From JAZKAR01 sp040389065 (GTDB lineage Bacteria; Pseudomonadota; Gammaproteobacteria; Burkholderiales; Casimicrobiaceae), in NCBI GenBank assembly GCA_040389065.1, contig JAZKAR010000015.1:1-64000 (forward strand): DNA of 64,000 bases, in the 5' to 3' direction. Within the stretch, counting starts at the first letter, position 1. The number at the start of each line of letters is the position of its first letter. Below the pieces are notes generated by a model that was not told where the DNA came from, did no database searches, and worked only from the letters and a program-made list of their open reading frames with translations. Shown here one piece after another: positions 53,273 through 62,520 of this stretch. Made by a program: the position numbers and the translations under genes.

Positions 53273-54400
53273 ATGGTTCCCTTATTCAAGCCTTTAATCG
53301 AACAAGATGAGTTTGAGGCAATACGCCAAGCGCTAGAGTTGGGCTGGTTAGGGATGGGAAGTTATGTGAATCTGTTTGAAGAGGCAATTAAAGAGCATAT
53401 TCAAGCGTCTGATCGTTATGTAGCCGCTGTAAATACAGGCACCTCAGCATTGCATCTTGGGCTGCTATTAGCTGACGTAGGCGAGGGTGATGAAGTGATT
53501 ACGCCAGCTTTTAATTTTTTAGCTGATTATCAGGCGATTACACAAACTGGGGCTGAAGTTGTGTTTTGTGATGTGCTTGATGATACGTTGTGTATTGATT
53601 TATCTAGCGCAGAAAAAATGATATCGCCACGCACAAAAGCAATCATAGTGATGGACTATGATTGCATGCTATGTGATCACGATCAGGTTGCAGCCTTTGC
53701 GCAAAAACACCAGCTTCGAGTTATTCACGATGCTGCACATTCTTTTGGGTCTTCGTATAACGGGCGAAAAATTGGCAGTTTTTCCGATATTTGTATGTTC
53801 AGCTTCGATGCCGTTAAAACTATTACTTCATTAGATGGCGGGGCGCTGGTGGTTAAGACACCAGAAGAGTTGAAACAAATTCACGAGTGGCGCTTTTTAG
53901 GTATGCAGAATATGGCAGAAGCGTTATACCAAAATAAGCGGCCCTGGTCAGTTGATGTAGAAGAACAAGGGTATCGTTATCATTTAATTAATTTACATGC
54001 AGCTATGGGTTTAGCCCAACTGAAAAAAATTAATACAATTGCTCAAAGCCGTTGTGAAGCTGGGCGTTACTACAATGAAAAGTTAGCTAAATTGCCGATG
54101 GTGCAAACGCCTGACTGCAACTTTACAGAGTTATGTCCTTTTCTCTATTTTATTCGTGTACCTGCTGAACACCGTGATAGCTTAAGAACCTTCATGAAAG
54201 AAGAAAAAGCAGTAGATACAGGTTTCCACTGGAGACCTGGGCATTATTTTAGCCGTTGGAAAGCCTGTAAACGTTCTGATTTAACGGTAACAGAAAAAAT
54301 TGCAAATGAAGTGATATCGTTACCTTTGCATTCAAAAATGGAAAAAGAAACGTTAGATCAAGTGATAGAAGCAATTTATGCGTACTTTCATTCGTTGTAG
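53273..54400 (+). CDS. DegT/DnrJ/EryC1-family PLP sugar aminotransferase
   Basis: 375 residues, fold type I. The N-terminal FKPLIEQDEFEAIRQALELGWLGMG and AAVNTGTSALHLGLLLADVGEGDEVI bind PLP phosphate. The catalytic Lys lies in FSFDAVKTITSLDGGAL, and VIHDAAHSFGSSYNGRKIG has the Asp that holds the pyridine N. The family aminates NDP-keto-sugars. Its Trp/His-rich substrate region (GFHWRPGHYFSRWKAC) is distinctive. It stands between the lipoprotein terminator and the TPR/GT gene; the C-methylated CDP-keto-sugar could be its substrate, but it is separately transcribed. Confidence 0.92.
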   Translation: MVPLFKPLIEQDEFEAIRQALELGWLGMGSYVNLFEEAIKEHIQASDRYVAAVNTGTSALHLGLLLADVGEGDEVITPAFNFLADYQAITQTGAEVVFCDVLDDTLCIDLSSAEKMISPRTKAIIVMDYDCMLCDHDQVAAFAQKHQLRVIHDAAHSFGSSYNGRKIGSFSDICMFSFDAVKTITSLDGGALVVKTPEELKQIHEWRFLGMQNMAEALYQNKRPWSVDVEEQGYRYHLINLHAAMGLAQLKKINTIAQSRCEAGRYYNEKLAKLPMVQTPDCNFTELCPFLYFIRVPAEHRDSLRTFMKEEKAVDTGFHWRPGHYFSRWKACKRSDLTVTEKIANEVISLPLHSKMEKETLDQVIEAIYAYFHSL

Positions 54401-54755
54401 GTTACTAAATCTGTGCACTCATCTTTTTTTAATTCCTTCTCCCCTCGAGGGAGAAGGTTAGAATGAGGGGGTGGTTGGCTTAGCTAAAACATTGCTTTAC
54501 TTGTATGTATTGGTAAGTTAAGGATAAAAAGTAATTGGGGCGGTTTATTTACCAGCCCCCTAGCCCTAGCCCTAGCCCTAGCCCTAGCCCTAGCCCTAGC
54601 CCTCTAGGGGCGAGGGAATAAAATCAAGCTATTGGCAAGATGTATGGTTAGATTAACTCCTCAAGGTCTAGGGTGAGGGGAAGGGGGAGCTGGTGAATAA
54701 AGAATCAATAAAGATGTGCCCATAGATTAGGTTTTAATACATAAGGAGTGAAGGT
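54401..54755. other. Intergenic region aminotransferase - TPR/GT gene
   Basis: 355 bp with no gene. A short hairpin CCTTCTCCCCTCGAGGGAGA... lies at 54435-54457. The rest is a 158-bp palindromic element with a TAGCCC array (see that entry). AAGGAGTGAAGGT before 54756 is the ribosome-binding region of the next gene. Confidence 0.6.
54544..54701. repeat. Palindromic element with a (TAGCCC)7 tandem array
   Basis: The outer arms TTTATTTACCAGCCCCCT (54544-54561) and AGGGGGAGCTGGTGAATAAA (54682-54701) are inverted copies. Inside, TAGCCC is repeated seven times in perfect register (54561-54602) and then stops at TCTAGGGG, itself complementary to the CCCCTAG before the array. Such hexamer arrays change copy number by slippage, so this is a likely variable-number locus. 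It sits 55 bp upstream of the large TPR/glycosyltransferase gene. Confidence 0.85.
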
Positions 54756-57700
54756 GTGAGCATAACGCCTGCCATCGTATCTGAAATTGATCAGCTCGTG
54801 AACCAAGGCTATTTCAAAAAAGCTAAAGAGCGCCTTTCCCCCAAATTAAAAACAGAATCTAAAAATGCTTGGGTTCATTTTACGATGGGTACTATTCATC
54901 TTTTAGAAGGTGATTTATCAGTAGCGGAGCATTATTTAAAAAAAGCATTAGAAATTGACCCTTATTATATTTCTGCCTATAGTAATTTAGGTGTTGTTTA
55001 TGCGCGTAAACAAGCACCTGCTGAAGAAATTATTCAAACGTTTAATAAAATACTAGAGATAAATCCATCTCATTACGCAACCCTGTTGAATTTAGGTAAA
55101 TATTATATTCAAATTGCTCGAGCGGCAGATGTTCATACTACGTTTAAAAAGCTTCGTGATTTAACACCTGAAACACCCGAACAGCGTGGGCATTATCTGT
55201 CTTGTATTTTTGCATTGCGCTACCATGAAGAAATAATTGAAAATATTGGTAGGTTAAGAGAATGTAATTATGATGCTGCATTTTTCGATGTGGGAATTTT
55301 TCCTTTATTTTCCGCGATGCGGCAGTATTGCTTTTGGGAGGACTCCAAAAAACTGTTACCTACCATACTGCACAAGCTAGAGTATGAAAATAAAAACTTA
55401 GTGTTATCGCCCTATATGGAAGTGAATATGGTGGCCTTAGCCATGCCTGAACTTCCTAATGATACTCTCTTAAGACTTCATAAATTGGCAGCAGCGGTTG
55501 CTAAACGAGAAATGAAAGGCGCGCCCTATACGGAGTACCCTCAACTTTATCAGCCAGCAAAAAAGTGGAAAATAGGCATATTTTCTCCAGATTTTCGTAA
55601 ACACATTGTTGATGCGTACTTGCAAAATATTATTCGATCATTTAATAGACATGATTTTGAAATAATTTGTTATTCCAATACCAAATGTACAGATCATGTA
55701 ACTGCCCAATATGCTTCAATTGTTGATGATTTTGTAGATGTTAATTATTTAACCGATCGTGAGCTTGCTGAGCGTATTTATAATGATGGCATTCATATTT
55801 TAATACATGCCACGGTTTACTCGGTAGGCAGCAGAACAGAGTTTATATTTTATAATCCTGCACCCTTACAAATAATGTATTTAGGTTATCCTTTTACTTC
55901 GGGTATTGAATCTATCGATTTTTTTATTTCAGATCATTATCTAAATGGCCCTGAAAATGCGCAGTATTTTGTTGAAAAACAATTATGCATGCCAGAGTCA
56001 TTTATTCGAGTTGATGATACGCAAGATCAGGTTATTACAAAGATTTTACCTGTTGAAAAAAATGGTTATATTAGTTTTGGCAGCTTAATACAACCTTATA
56101 AAATTAATGAGGCTGTTATTGCGTGTTGGGCTAACATTATGCGTGAAGTATCAGATTCCAAAATGATACTGAATAATCCAGGTTATCAAGCGGTTGCCTC
56201 TATTGATAACATTTGTGCTGAATTTAAAAAATATGGTATTGAGCGCGAACGATTACAGTTTATTTGGGTAGCACACCCCGAAGGTAGTCATTTTCGTTAT
56301 TACAATACTATTGATATTGCGTTAGATGCATTCCCCATGACGGGGGGGGCAACCACAATGGATGCTTTATGGATGGGCGTGCCTGTTGTTACCTTAGTAG
56401 GAAACGTTTTTCACGAACGTATTTCCTATTCAATGATTAAAAATGTGGGTTTGCCGCTTGATGACTGTATTGCTTTTTCTCATGAAGAGTATATTCAAAA
56501 GGCAACTGATTTAGCGCATCATCCTGAAAAAATTGCCTATTATCGCCAGGCGATTCCTGCGTGCTTGAAAACGTCTGTATTGCGTGATGAAGTTAAATAT
56601 ACGCGCCAGTTTGAACAACTCTTATTAGAAGGGTGGGATCAAAAGTTCTCTCACCGGCCAGTTCAATCAGCAATAGTATCGACTCAGGCTTATCCATTGC
56701 CTAAAGGTTCAGTGCTTGTCACAGAAAATAATTTAAATGATGTGTTTAATTATGTTTTTCAAGAGCAGGGCGCATGGTATGAAGCAGAATGGAAGTTTTT
56801 ACAGCAATTAGTTGCTGCTCTGGTGAAAGATGAAAAACGCTCTTTAACAATTTGGGATATTGGAGCAGGTGTCGGGCATTACGCTTTAGCTCTTGCCGAA
56901 AACGGAAGATACGTAGAGGATAGCTCTGATACGCCGCCTACCAGTAACGGAGTGTGGGTTGCTACCCAACAGCGTGTTGAAGCAGATTTAATTCGTGCTT
57001 CAATAGAATCAACCCAAGCCTCAACCCAAACCTCAACAATTAGCAATCACTTAGCGATACATATTGTGTATCAGGGTGAATATAAATTACGCCTTGATGA
57101 GCTATATTCGGCAACATTGGTTTCAGGCATTGATATTGTTCGCATCGGTAATGGCTTTGCAATATCTAAATTATTTAAGGAAGGCGAAGCTTTTTTTAAT
57201 GATCATCATCCTGTGATTATGTTTGAGCTAACGAGAACGCCTGAAGGAAAACCAGATCTGAGCTTTGCAGAAGATTTACGGCGCAGAGGCTATCAGTTAT
57301 TTAAACTTTTCCCGGGTATTCCTACACTAGCTCCTTATCTTGGGGCTTCTGAGTTAGATGAGTTCACAAGCAATTTGTTTGCATGTAAGCCTGCTTCTAT
57401 TAAGAAATTACAGGTAATAGGCTATATCATAACCAGTATTCCAGAAGATATTGCACTGCCTTCAAAAGAGTTATCTTTGTGGCAACACTATGTAGAGAGC
57501 TTGCCTTATTTAACTTCATTTTTACCTGTCTGGGAAAAAAATGAAGTTAAACCTTCTCATTGGGAAGCTTATCAAGCGGTGCTAGATTTATATGCGCAAG
57601 CACGAGTATTAGGGCAAGCGGCTGAAATAAAAGTGGCGAGTTTGCAAGGGGCGTTAAATATTTCATTGCAATTGGCTCAACATGAGCTGCGTTTAAGCCG

Positions 57701-58049
57701 AGCTGTAACGTTGGTACGTATATTAGTTGATTTAGGTAAACGAGCAGATGCTGTGAATTTGCTTACTCATTTATGCACTAAGCTTGATGCAAGTGCGCCT
57801 ATTATAATCGATGAGCCTTTCGTGGCAATTTCTGATAGTTTAGCTCCCTGTTCAACGCTTGAGCAGCTAGGGCGCTTAGTATTTGCTGATTTATTGTATC
57901 AGCGTGAAAAATTACGTATGTTCTCAAGTTATTTTACAGGGGCTGAAATCCTGAATGTTTTGCAAGCAATTGAGTCGGCAGGCTTAGGTAATGCTTACTT
58001 ACGTAAAAGACAGGAGTTAATTCGTGAGAGGTTTGCTTTAAACCAATAG
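54756..58049 (+). CDS. TPR / GT41 (O-GlcNAc transferase-like) / methyltransferase-like fusion
   Basis: 1097 residues. TPR-like repeats (about 10-180, AWVHFTMGTIHLLEGDLSVAEHYLKKALEIDPYY) are followed by a GT41 / SPINDLY-type transferase (about 265-630). It has GIFSPDFRKHIVDAYLQN, IMYLGYPFTSGIESIDFFISD (UDP-sugar side) and TGGATTMDALWMGVPVVTL. A SAM-methyltransferase-like region follows (about 675-870, TIWDIGAGVGHYALALAENG), and an undefined helical tail of about 220 residues ends it. GTG start at 54756 with AAGGAGTGAAGG upstream. It probably O-glycosylates a protein, possibly flagellin. The in-chain methyltransferase suggests the sugar or protein is methylated by the same polypeptide; this is inference. 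Confidence 0.87.
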   Translation: MSITPAIVSEIDQLVNQGYFKKAKERLSPKLKTESKNAWVHFTMGTIHLLEGDLSVAEHYLKKALEIDPYYISAYSNLGVVYARKQAPAEEIIQTFNKILEINPSHYATLLNLGKYYIQIARAADVHTTFKKLRDLTPETPEQRGHYLSCIFALRYHEEIIENIGRLRECNYDAAFFDVGIFPLFSAMRQYCFWEDSKKLLPTILHKLEYENKNLVLSPYMEVNMVALAMPELPNDTLLRLHKLAAAVAKREMKGAPYTEYPQLYQPAKKWKIGIFSPDFRKHIVDAYLQNIIRSFNRHDFEIICYSNTKCTDHVTAQYASIVDDFVDVNYLTDRELAERIYNDGIHILIHATVYSVGSRTEFIFYNPAPLQIMYLGYPFTSGIESIDFFISDHYLNGPENAQYFVEKQLCMPESFIRVDDTQDQVITKILPVEKNGYISFGSLIQPYKINEAVIACWANIMREVSDSKMILNNPGYQAVASIDNICAEFKKYGIERERLQFIWVAHPEGSHFRYYNTIDIALDAFPMTGGATTMDALWMGVPVVTLVGNVFHERISYSMIKNVGLPLDDCIAFSHEEYIQKATDLAHHPEKIAYYRQAIPACLKTSVLRDEVKYTRQFEQLLLEGWDQKFSHRPVQSAIVSTQAYPLPKGSVLVTENNLNDVFNYVFQEQGAWYEAEWKFLQQLVAALVKDEKRSLTIWDIGAGVGHYALALAENGRYVEDSSDTPPTSNGVWVATQQRVEADLIRASIESTQASTQTSTISNHLAIHIVYQGEYKLRLDELYSATLVSGIDIVRIGNGFAISKLFKEGEAFFNDHHPVIMFELTRTPEGKPDLSFAEDLRRRGYQLFKLFPGIPTLAPYLGASELDEFTSNLFACKPASIKKLQVIGYIITSIPEDIALPSKELSLWQHYVESLPYLTSFLPVWEKNEVKPSHWEAYQAVLDLYAQARVLGQAAEIKVASLQGALNISLQLAQHELRLSRAVTLVRILVDLGKRADAVNLLTHLCTKLDASAPIIIDEPFVAISDSLAPCSTLEQLGRLVFADLLYQREKLRMFSSYFTGAEILNVLQAIESAGLGNAYLRKRQELIRERFALNQ

Positions 58050-58140
58050 CACTTTTTTGCTTCGTTTCTATGTTGAAGGTTAAGTGCCTGCCTTAACGAA
58101 CCCAGAGTAAGGCAGGCATAAAATATGCGCTAATGTTAGG

Positions 58141-58240
58141 TTTAGAAGTAACACAGTTGGGCTCTCTTAGCATGTTGGCATGCCGTACTGCGTGTAATAT
58201 TTTTCATGCCTTGAGAGAACTCAACTGCGTAACTTCTAAA
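58141..58240. repeat. Dispersed palindromic element, short form, copy 10
   Basis: TTTAGAAGTAACACAGTTGG to CAACTGCGTAACTTCTAAA, core TGCCGTACT. Reduced inner part. It resumes the repeat family after the repeat-free sugar cluster. Confidence 0.85.
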
Positions 58241-58264
58241 GTGTATAGATAAGAAATAGATAAT

Positions 58265-59035
58265 TTATTCATTTATTCTACGCAGCCAAGCGCTTGGCCA
58301 GTACGTAATGTTTTCGACTAAATCACTTTCATTAAAGGGCCAAATAGGCTGTTCAATAATAAACGCAGGATTTTCTGCCGCAAACGCTTCTGCGGCGGCA
58401 GATGGATGATCATGTTTCCATTCAGGGTCGCCGCGCGGTACATCATAAAGATCTTGCATGGCTCCATCAGTGGCAACAATATAGGAACCTAAGCTAACCA
58501 AAGGGCTATAGGCCTTAAGTTCTTCCAGCACATGCTGTTTGGTATGGCATGAGTCTAAAATGATTAATACATGGTCATCAGGTTTAATATGAGCGTTTAT
58601 CTGTTCTAACACCTCTGTTCCTACCGAGTTACCTTCTATTAAGGTGATATAAGAAGCAAGCTCATGGCTTTCAATAGCGGCTCGGTTATGAGGGCGAATT
58701 TCAATGTCAACGCCAATAATACGTCCTTGCTCCATGGCTTTGCATAAGCTGGCATAAAAAATCAATGAGCCGCCGTGCGCGACCCCTGTTTCAATAATTA
58801 AGGTGGGTTTAATTCGGTAGATTACTTCCTGCATACGCAATATGTCTTCGGGTAGCTGAATGATTGGGCGACCCATCCAGCTAAAGGTATAAGAATACTT
58901 TTGATTCCACCCTACTTTAAGCCAAAGTTTTGAGAGCATTTCAAAGGCTTCTGTACTGTATAACGGTATAGGCGTTTGCTTGCCATCTGTTTCATGAATT
59001 AGCAATTGTGTTTCAGTATCAATATTAAATTTCAT
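58265..59035 (-). CDS. CmcI-family (cephalosporin hydroxylase-like) methyltransferase
   Basis: 256 residues from ATG 59035; an upstream in-frame start at 59092 would add 19 residues. The family core is visible: MGRPIIQLPEDILRMQEVIYRIKP, IIETGVAHGGSLIFYASL (SAM-binding loop), IIGVDIEIRPHNRAAIES and LIILDSCHTKQHVLEELKAYSPLVS. CmcI-type enzymes methylate sugars and antibiotics, and homologues sit in many surface-polysaccharide clusters. It faces the TPR/GT gene on the opposite strand, and a dispersed repeat lies on each side. Confidence 0.85.
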   Translation of the reverse strand: MKFNIDTETQLLIHETDGKQTPIPLYSTEAFEMLSKLWLKVGWNQKYSYTFSWMGRPIIQLPEDILRMQEVIYRIKPTLIIETGVAHGGSLIFYASLCKAMEQGRIIGVDIEIRPHNRAAIESHELASYITLIEGNSVGTEVLEQINAHIKPDDHVLIILDSCHTKQHVLEELKAYSPLVSLGSYIVATDGAMQDLYDVPRGDPEWKHDHPSAAAEAFAAENPAFIIEQPIWPFNESDLVENITYWPSAWLRRINE

Positions 59036-59201
59036 GGAGCATCGCCTGGAAAATATTGAGAAAGTATTATAGGTGGTCTTTATAAGCTTCAAGTCAAGAA
59101 ATAGGGTGACAATTTACCTTATTGTTAGCTTTAAAGGTAGAAACACTAGCGTAGCCTTAGCGGGTTTAGTATGCTAACCCCTGAATGAATAAAAAATATA
59201 C

Positions 59202-59306
59202 TTAGAAGTTACTCAGTTAGGTAGTTTCGGCATATTTGCAACTAGTCGTACTCTGTGTGCTTTCTGCATTGCCATGCTTAGAGTGAACTAATTGCATAAC
59301 TTCTAA
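59202..59306. repeat. Dispersed palindromic element, short form, copy 11
   Basis: TTAGAAGTTACTCAGTTAGG to TAATTGCATAACTTCTAA, core CATATTTGCAAC and TGCATTGCCATGC. Diverged in the middle. Just upstream of the SDR gene. Confidence 0.82.
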
Positions 59307-59325
59307 TACTTTCGGAGTGGTTTGG

Positions 59326-60036
59326 ATGTCACAACGCATTATTCTTATTACTGGCGCAAGCGGAGCCTTGGGGCGGGCAATTGCTTTGCAATTAGCTGAA
59401 ACTGAAAAAGCAACCTTGATTTTACAAGGCCGTGATCAAAATAAACTAAATGCAGTTTACGATGCGGTAGTTGCGACAGGTGCGCCTGAGCCAATGCTAT
59501 TACCGGCTGACTGGCGAGGGTGCCATGAAAAAGAAGCGAATGAGTTTGCAGGCGCAATCGGGCGCGAATGGGGGCGTTTAGATGCGTTAATTCATACGGC
59601 AGCACCACACCCTACGCTAGCGCCTATTACTTCTATGAATCAACAAGATTTAGGCATGCATTTGCAAACCCAATTAGTGTTCCCTTGGTTATTAACGCGG
59701 GCGCTTCAGTTCTGTTTAAAAGTATCGTTTAGACCGCGTATTATTTTTACGCTTGATAGCTATGCGCTACCGCCTAAAACATTTTTTGGAAGTTATGGAA
59801 TTGCAAAAGCGGCACTAAAAGGGTTGGTTGAAGCCTTAGTGGAAGAGTGGTCAGGTTGGGAAAACTTCCGTGTTTATGGTGTGGTTCCAGGCCCTATGGA
59901 TAGCCCAATAAGAAAAACAACACACCCGGGCGAACAACGGAATCAACATCCGACTCCTGAAAAAATAGCCAAGCTTTACCTTCAATTGCTTGAGGTAAAC
60001 GGCCTTATTCAACCGAGCGGAATTATTAGAGTTTAA
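59326..60036 (+). CDS. Short-chain dehydrogenase/reductase (YciK-like)
   Basis: 236 residues from ATG 59326, with GGAG 8 nt upstream; a GTG at 59317 is in frame. Rossmann start IILITGASGALGRAIALQLA, and DALIHTAAPHPTL in place of the usual NNAG. The catalytic YGIAKAALKGLVEAL (Tyr and Lys) is intact, with Ser in TLDSYALP. YciK-type SDRs are of unknown substrate. The PG motif VYGVVPGPMDSP follows. Single gene flanked by two repeats. Confidence 0.88.
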   Translation: MSQRIILITGASGALGRAIALQLAETEKATLILQGRDQNKLNAVYDAVVATGAPEPMLLPADWRGCHEKEANEFAGAIGREWGRLDALIHTAAPHPTLAPITSMNQQDLGMHLQTQLVFPWLLTRALQFCLKVSFRPRIIFTLDSYALPPKTFFGSYGIAKAALKGLVEALVEEWSGWENFRVYGVVPGPMDSPIRKTTHPGEQRNQHPTPEKIAKLYLQLLEVNGLIQPSGIIRV

Positions 60037-60045
60037 TGACAGGAG

Positions 60046-60149
60046 GTGGTTACGCAATAGGTGTTTTAGGCCGCATTGGCTCTGCGTACTGTCTGCGTTG
60101 CCATGCGGGGCATCCCATGTTTGATAGAGCACAAATGCGTAACTTTTAA
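60046..60149. repeat. Dispersed palindromic element, diverged, copy 12
   Basis: GGTTACGCAATAGGTG on the left, GCACAAATGCGTAACTTTTAA on the right. GCGTTGCCATGCGGGGCATC is well kept, but the left inner arm and the core CTTGCCGT are reduced. Confidence 0.78.
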
Positions 60150-60226
60150 TAGGTTAAGCTAAAGTGCGTTGGAGTTACCCAGTGCTAAACAATGGATAGA
60201 TACAATTGGTACCTATCATTGTTATG

Positions 60227-62251
60227 TTACTCGCCTCGCTTAAAGAGCTTATCTAAATCTTGAATTGACCACTGATACCACGTAGGGCGGCCGTGATTAC
60301 ATTGGTTACTGCGTTCAGTAAGTTCCATATCACGTAATAGTGCATTCATTTCAGGCAGGCTGAGGCGGTGATTCGCACGAACCGCGCGGTGGCATGCCAT
60401 AGTCGATAAAACCTCATCTAACTTCTGCATCACTGCTTCAGTGGAGCCATAATGGTCTAGCTGTGTGAGCAATGCTCCAATCCACATCACTGGGTCAAGC
60501 GATGTACATAAAACTGGCAGGCTGTTTACACGTAACAGTTGCTGTTCTTCTTCCACTGAGCATTCAAGGCCTAGCTGTTGTAATAGCGGGTGATACTCTG
60601 TAGCTGCGCTAAGTTGCAGCGGGGAGAGCGACAAGCGTAAGGGTATTAATAAGGCTTGTGAAGCTAAGGGCAACTGATGTGCGCTGGTTTTCAATTTTTC
60701 ATACAGAATGCGCTCATGAGCAGCGTGCATATCAACAATAATTAACCCGTGCTCATTTTGCGCCAGAATATAAAGCCCATGCAGCTGTGCAATTGCAGTG
60801 CCTAGCGGATGAGATGCCGTAAAAGAAGAGGGCAGCGGTAGAGGATTATTGGGTGAAAACGCAGGGGCGAAATGTTCAGCGGTAGGCGCTGGCTCATAAG
60901 ATTTTTGTTGCGAGGGTGAAGATGTTGAATACGTGACTGGTGATGAGTCTTTAGCCTCAAAGTGAGGCGCAGGGCTATTCGTATAGGGCTTTGAATAATT
61001 GTGCGAACGCGGCTGTGAATGATGCTGCCCCCAGTCTGATAATAAAGAGTGTTGCGTGCCAGAGGCATAATTAGGTGTTGGCTGAGCGCTCGATGTTTGG
61101 GTAAGAGCTTCTCCCAGTGCACTGCTTGATCGTAAGTGAGGCATTGCCTCAGTGTTTATAGAAGGTGTATGTGAAGGGGCAGAGGGTGAGGAGTGTATTG
61201 TTGTTGATGAGGATGAGGTAGTCATTGCATTAACCGGCGGCGTAAAATGGCTATGAGCCGAAGTTGGGCGTGTTTGTGCTAAAACATGCTTCAGACTTTG
61301 CCGTATAAATCCGAATACTGCATTTCGTTCACGAAAGCGAACTTCGGTTTTAGTAGGGTGAGCATTCACATCTACTGTATCGGTAGGCAATGTAAGCCAC
61401 AGCACATAGCTGGGTTGTAAATCATGTTTTAATACATCGCGATACGCTTCTTTAATGGCGTGATTAATTAAACGATCTTTAACGCATCGCTGATTTACAT
61501 AAAAGAAGCTCGCTTCTTGAGTATGGGAAGAAGAATGAGGTGCTGCTATCCAGCCAAATAACCTGGGTAAAGTAGCTTCTCCCGTATCAACTCCTAAAGC
61601 ATCGACCGAAAGAGATTCTATGAGGGTATGAATACGTTCAAGAGGCGCATGGCTCGCCAGACGTTGAATCATTTTTTGATTATGGCTTAACTTAAACCCT
61701 ACGTGGGGATGCGAAAGCGCTAAGCGTTTAAAGGTATCAAGGCAGTGCGCCCATTCGGTTGCATCAGAGCGTAAAAATTTACGGCGGGCAGGCGTATTAA
61801 AGTACATTTCGTTAGCGATAACGCATGTGCCGGTGGTGAGAGGGGCGGGTAGCAGAGTAGAGGAATGCCCGCCTTCGCAGTCAATTCTCCAGCCATGCTG
61901 CGCATCAATAGTGCGAGAGATCAGGCTAAGCCGTGAGATAGAAGCTAATGAGGCTAACGCCTCACCACGAAAACCTAGGGTATGGAGTTGATCAAGGTCT
62001 TCGAGTGTACAAAGCTTACTGGTTGCATGGCGGCTGAGCGCCAGTTCGAGTTCATCTTGAGGAATGCCGGAGCCATTATCTTGAATACGTAAAAGTTGTT
62101 TTCCGCCGCATTCAAGTTCAATATCAATTTGGGTAGACCCCGCATCTATACTATTTTCAATTAATTCTTTAAGAGCCGCAGCAGGGCGTTCAATCACCTC
62201 GCCAGCGGCGATCTGGTTGATAATATGGTCGGGAAGGCGTTGAATGGGCAT
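60227..62251 (-). CDS. mutL: DNA mismatch repair protein MutL
   Basis: 674 residues from ATG 62251; an in-frame start 39 bases upstream would add 13 residues. GHKL ATPase domain: IAAGEVIERPAAALKELIENSIDAG, RIQDNGSGIPQDELE and TLGFRGEALASLASISR. The transducer domain has FFYVNQRCVKDRLINHAIKEAY. A poorly conserved Ser/Thr/Pro-rich linker (about 330-480) follows. The C-terminal dimerisation domain ends with MACHRAVRANHRLSL and NQCNHGRPTWYQWSI, the zinc-independent non-endonuclease type as in E. coli. Single gene here, with no mutS or miaA next to it. Confidence 0.95.
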   Translation of the reverse strand: MPIQRLPDHIINQIAAGEVIERPAAALKELIENSIDAGSTQIDIELECGGKQLLRIQDNGSGIPQDELELALSRHATSKLCTLEDLDQLHTLGFRGEALASLASISRLSLISRTIDAQHGWRIDCEGGHSSTLLPAPLTTGTCVIANEMYFNTPARRKFLRSDATEWAHCLDTFKRLALSHPHVGFKLSHNQKMIQRLASHAPLERIHTLIESLSVDALGVDTGEATLPRLFGWIAAPHSSSHTQEASFFYVNQRCVKDRLINHAIKEAYRDVLKHDLQPSYVLWLTLPTDTVDVNAHPTKTEVRFRERNAVFGFIRQSLKHVLAQTRPTSAHSHFTPPVNAMTTSSSSTTIHSSPSAPSHTPSINTEAMPHLRSSSALGEALTQTSSAQPTPNYASGTQHSLLSDWGQHHSQPRSHNYSKPYTNSPAPHFEAKDSSPVTYSTSSPSQQKSYEPAPTAEHFAPAFSPNNPLPLPSSFTASHPLGTAIAQLHGLYILAQNEHGLIIVDMHAAHERILYEKLKTSAHQLPLASQALLIPLRLSLSPLQLSAATEYHPLLQQLGLECSVEEEQQLLRVNSLPVLCTSLDPVMWIGALLTQLDHYGSTEAVMQKLDEVLSTMACHRAVRANHRLSLPEMNALLRDMELTERSNQCNHGRPTWYQWSIQDLDKLFKRGE

Positions 62252-62367
62252 TATGCGGAGTGCTCTAAAAATTAGAGCATTATCATACACTGGCTAAAGG
62301 GGGATAATCTAGCGACATCATGCAGATGTTTATTTAATTTACACGATTATGCTAAGTGCTTATAGTG

Positions 62368-62487
62368 TTAGAAGTTAAGCTGTTGAGTTGACTTAAGACA
62401 GTGCTAAGCAGTGCAATACATACACATACAAGCAGTATGGCAAGTTGCCAGCAACGTTGAAAAAGAGCTTAATTGCGTAACTTCTAA
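62368..62487. repeat. Dispersed palindromic element, copy 13 (reverse core)
   Basis: TTAGAAGTTAAGCTGTTGAG to GCTTAATTGCGTAACTTCTAA. The core is inverted (AGTATGGCAAGTTGCC), and the GGGGCATCCC arm is absent. It lies between mutL and the gene that leaves the window. Confidence 0.82.
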
Positions 62488-62520
62488 TAATGGTGGGTTG
62501 AGCTGAAGTTAAGCTGCTAT

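Noticed and set aside
54561..54602. CRISPR-like array
   Set aside because: The units are perfect hexamers with no spacers, so this is a simple tandem repeat.
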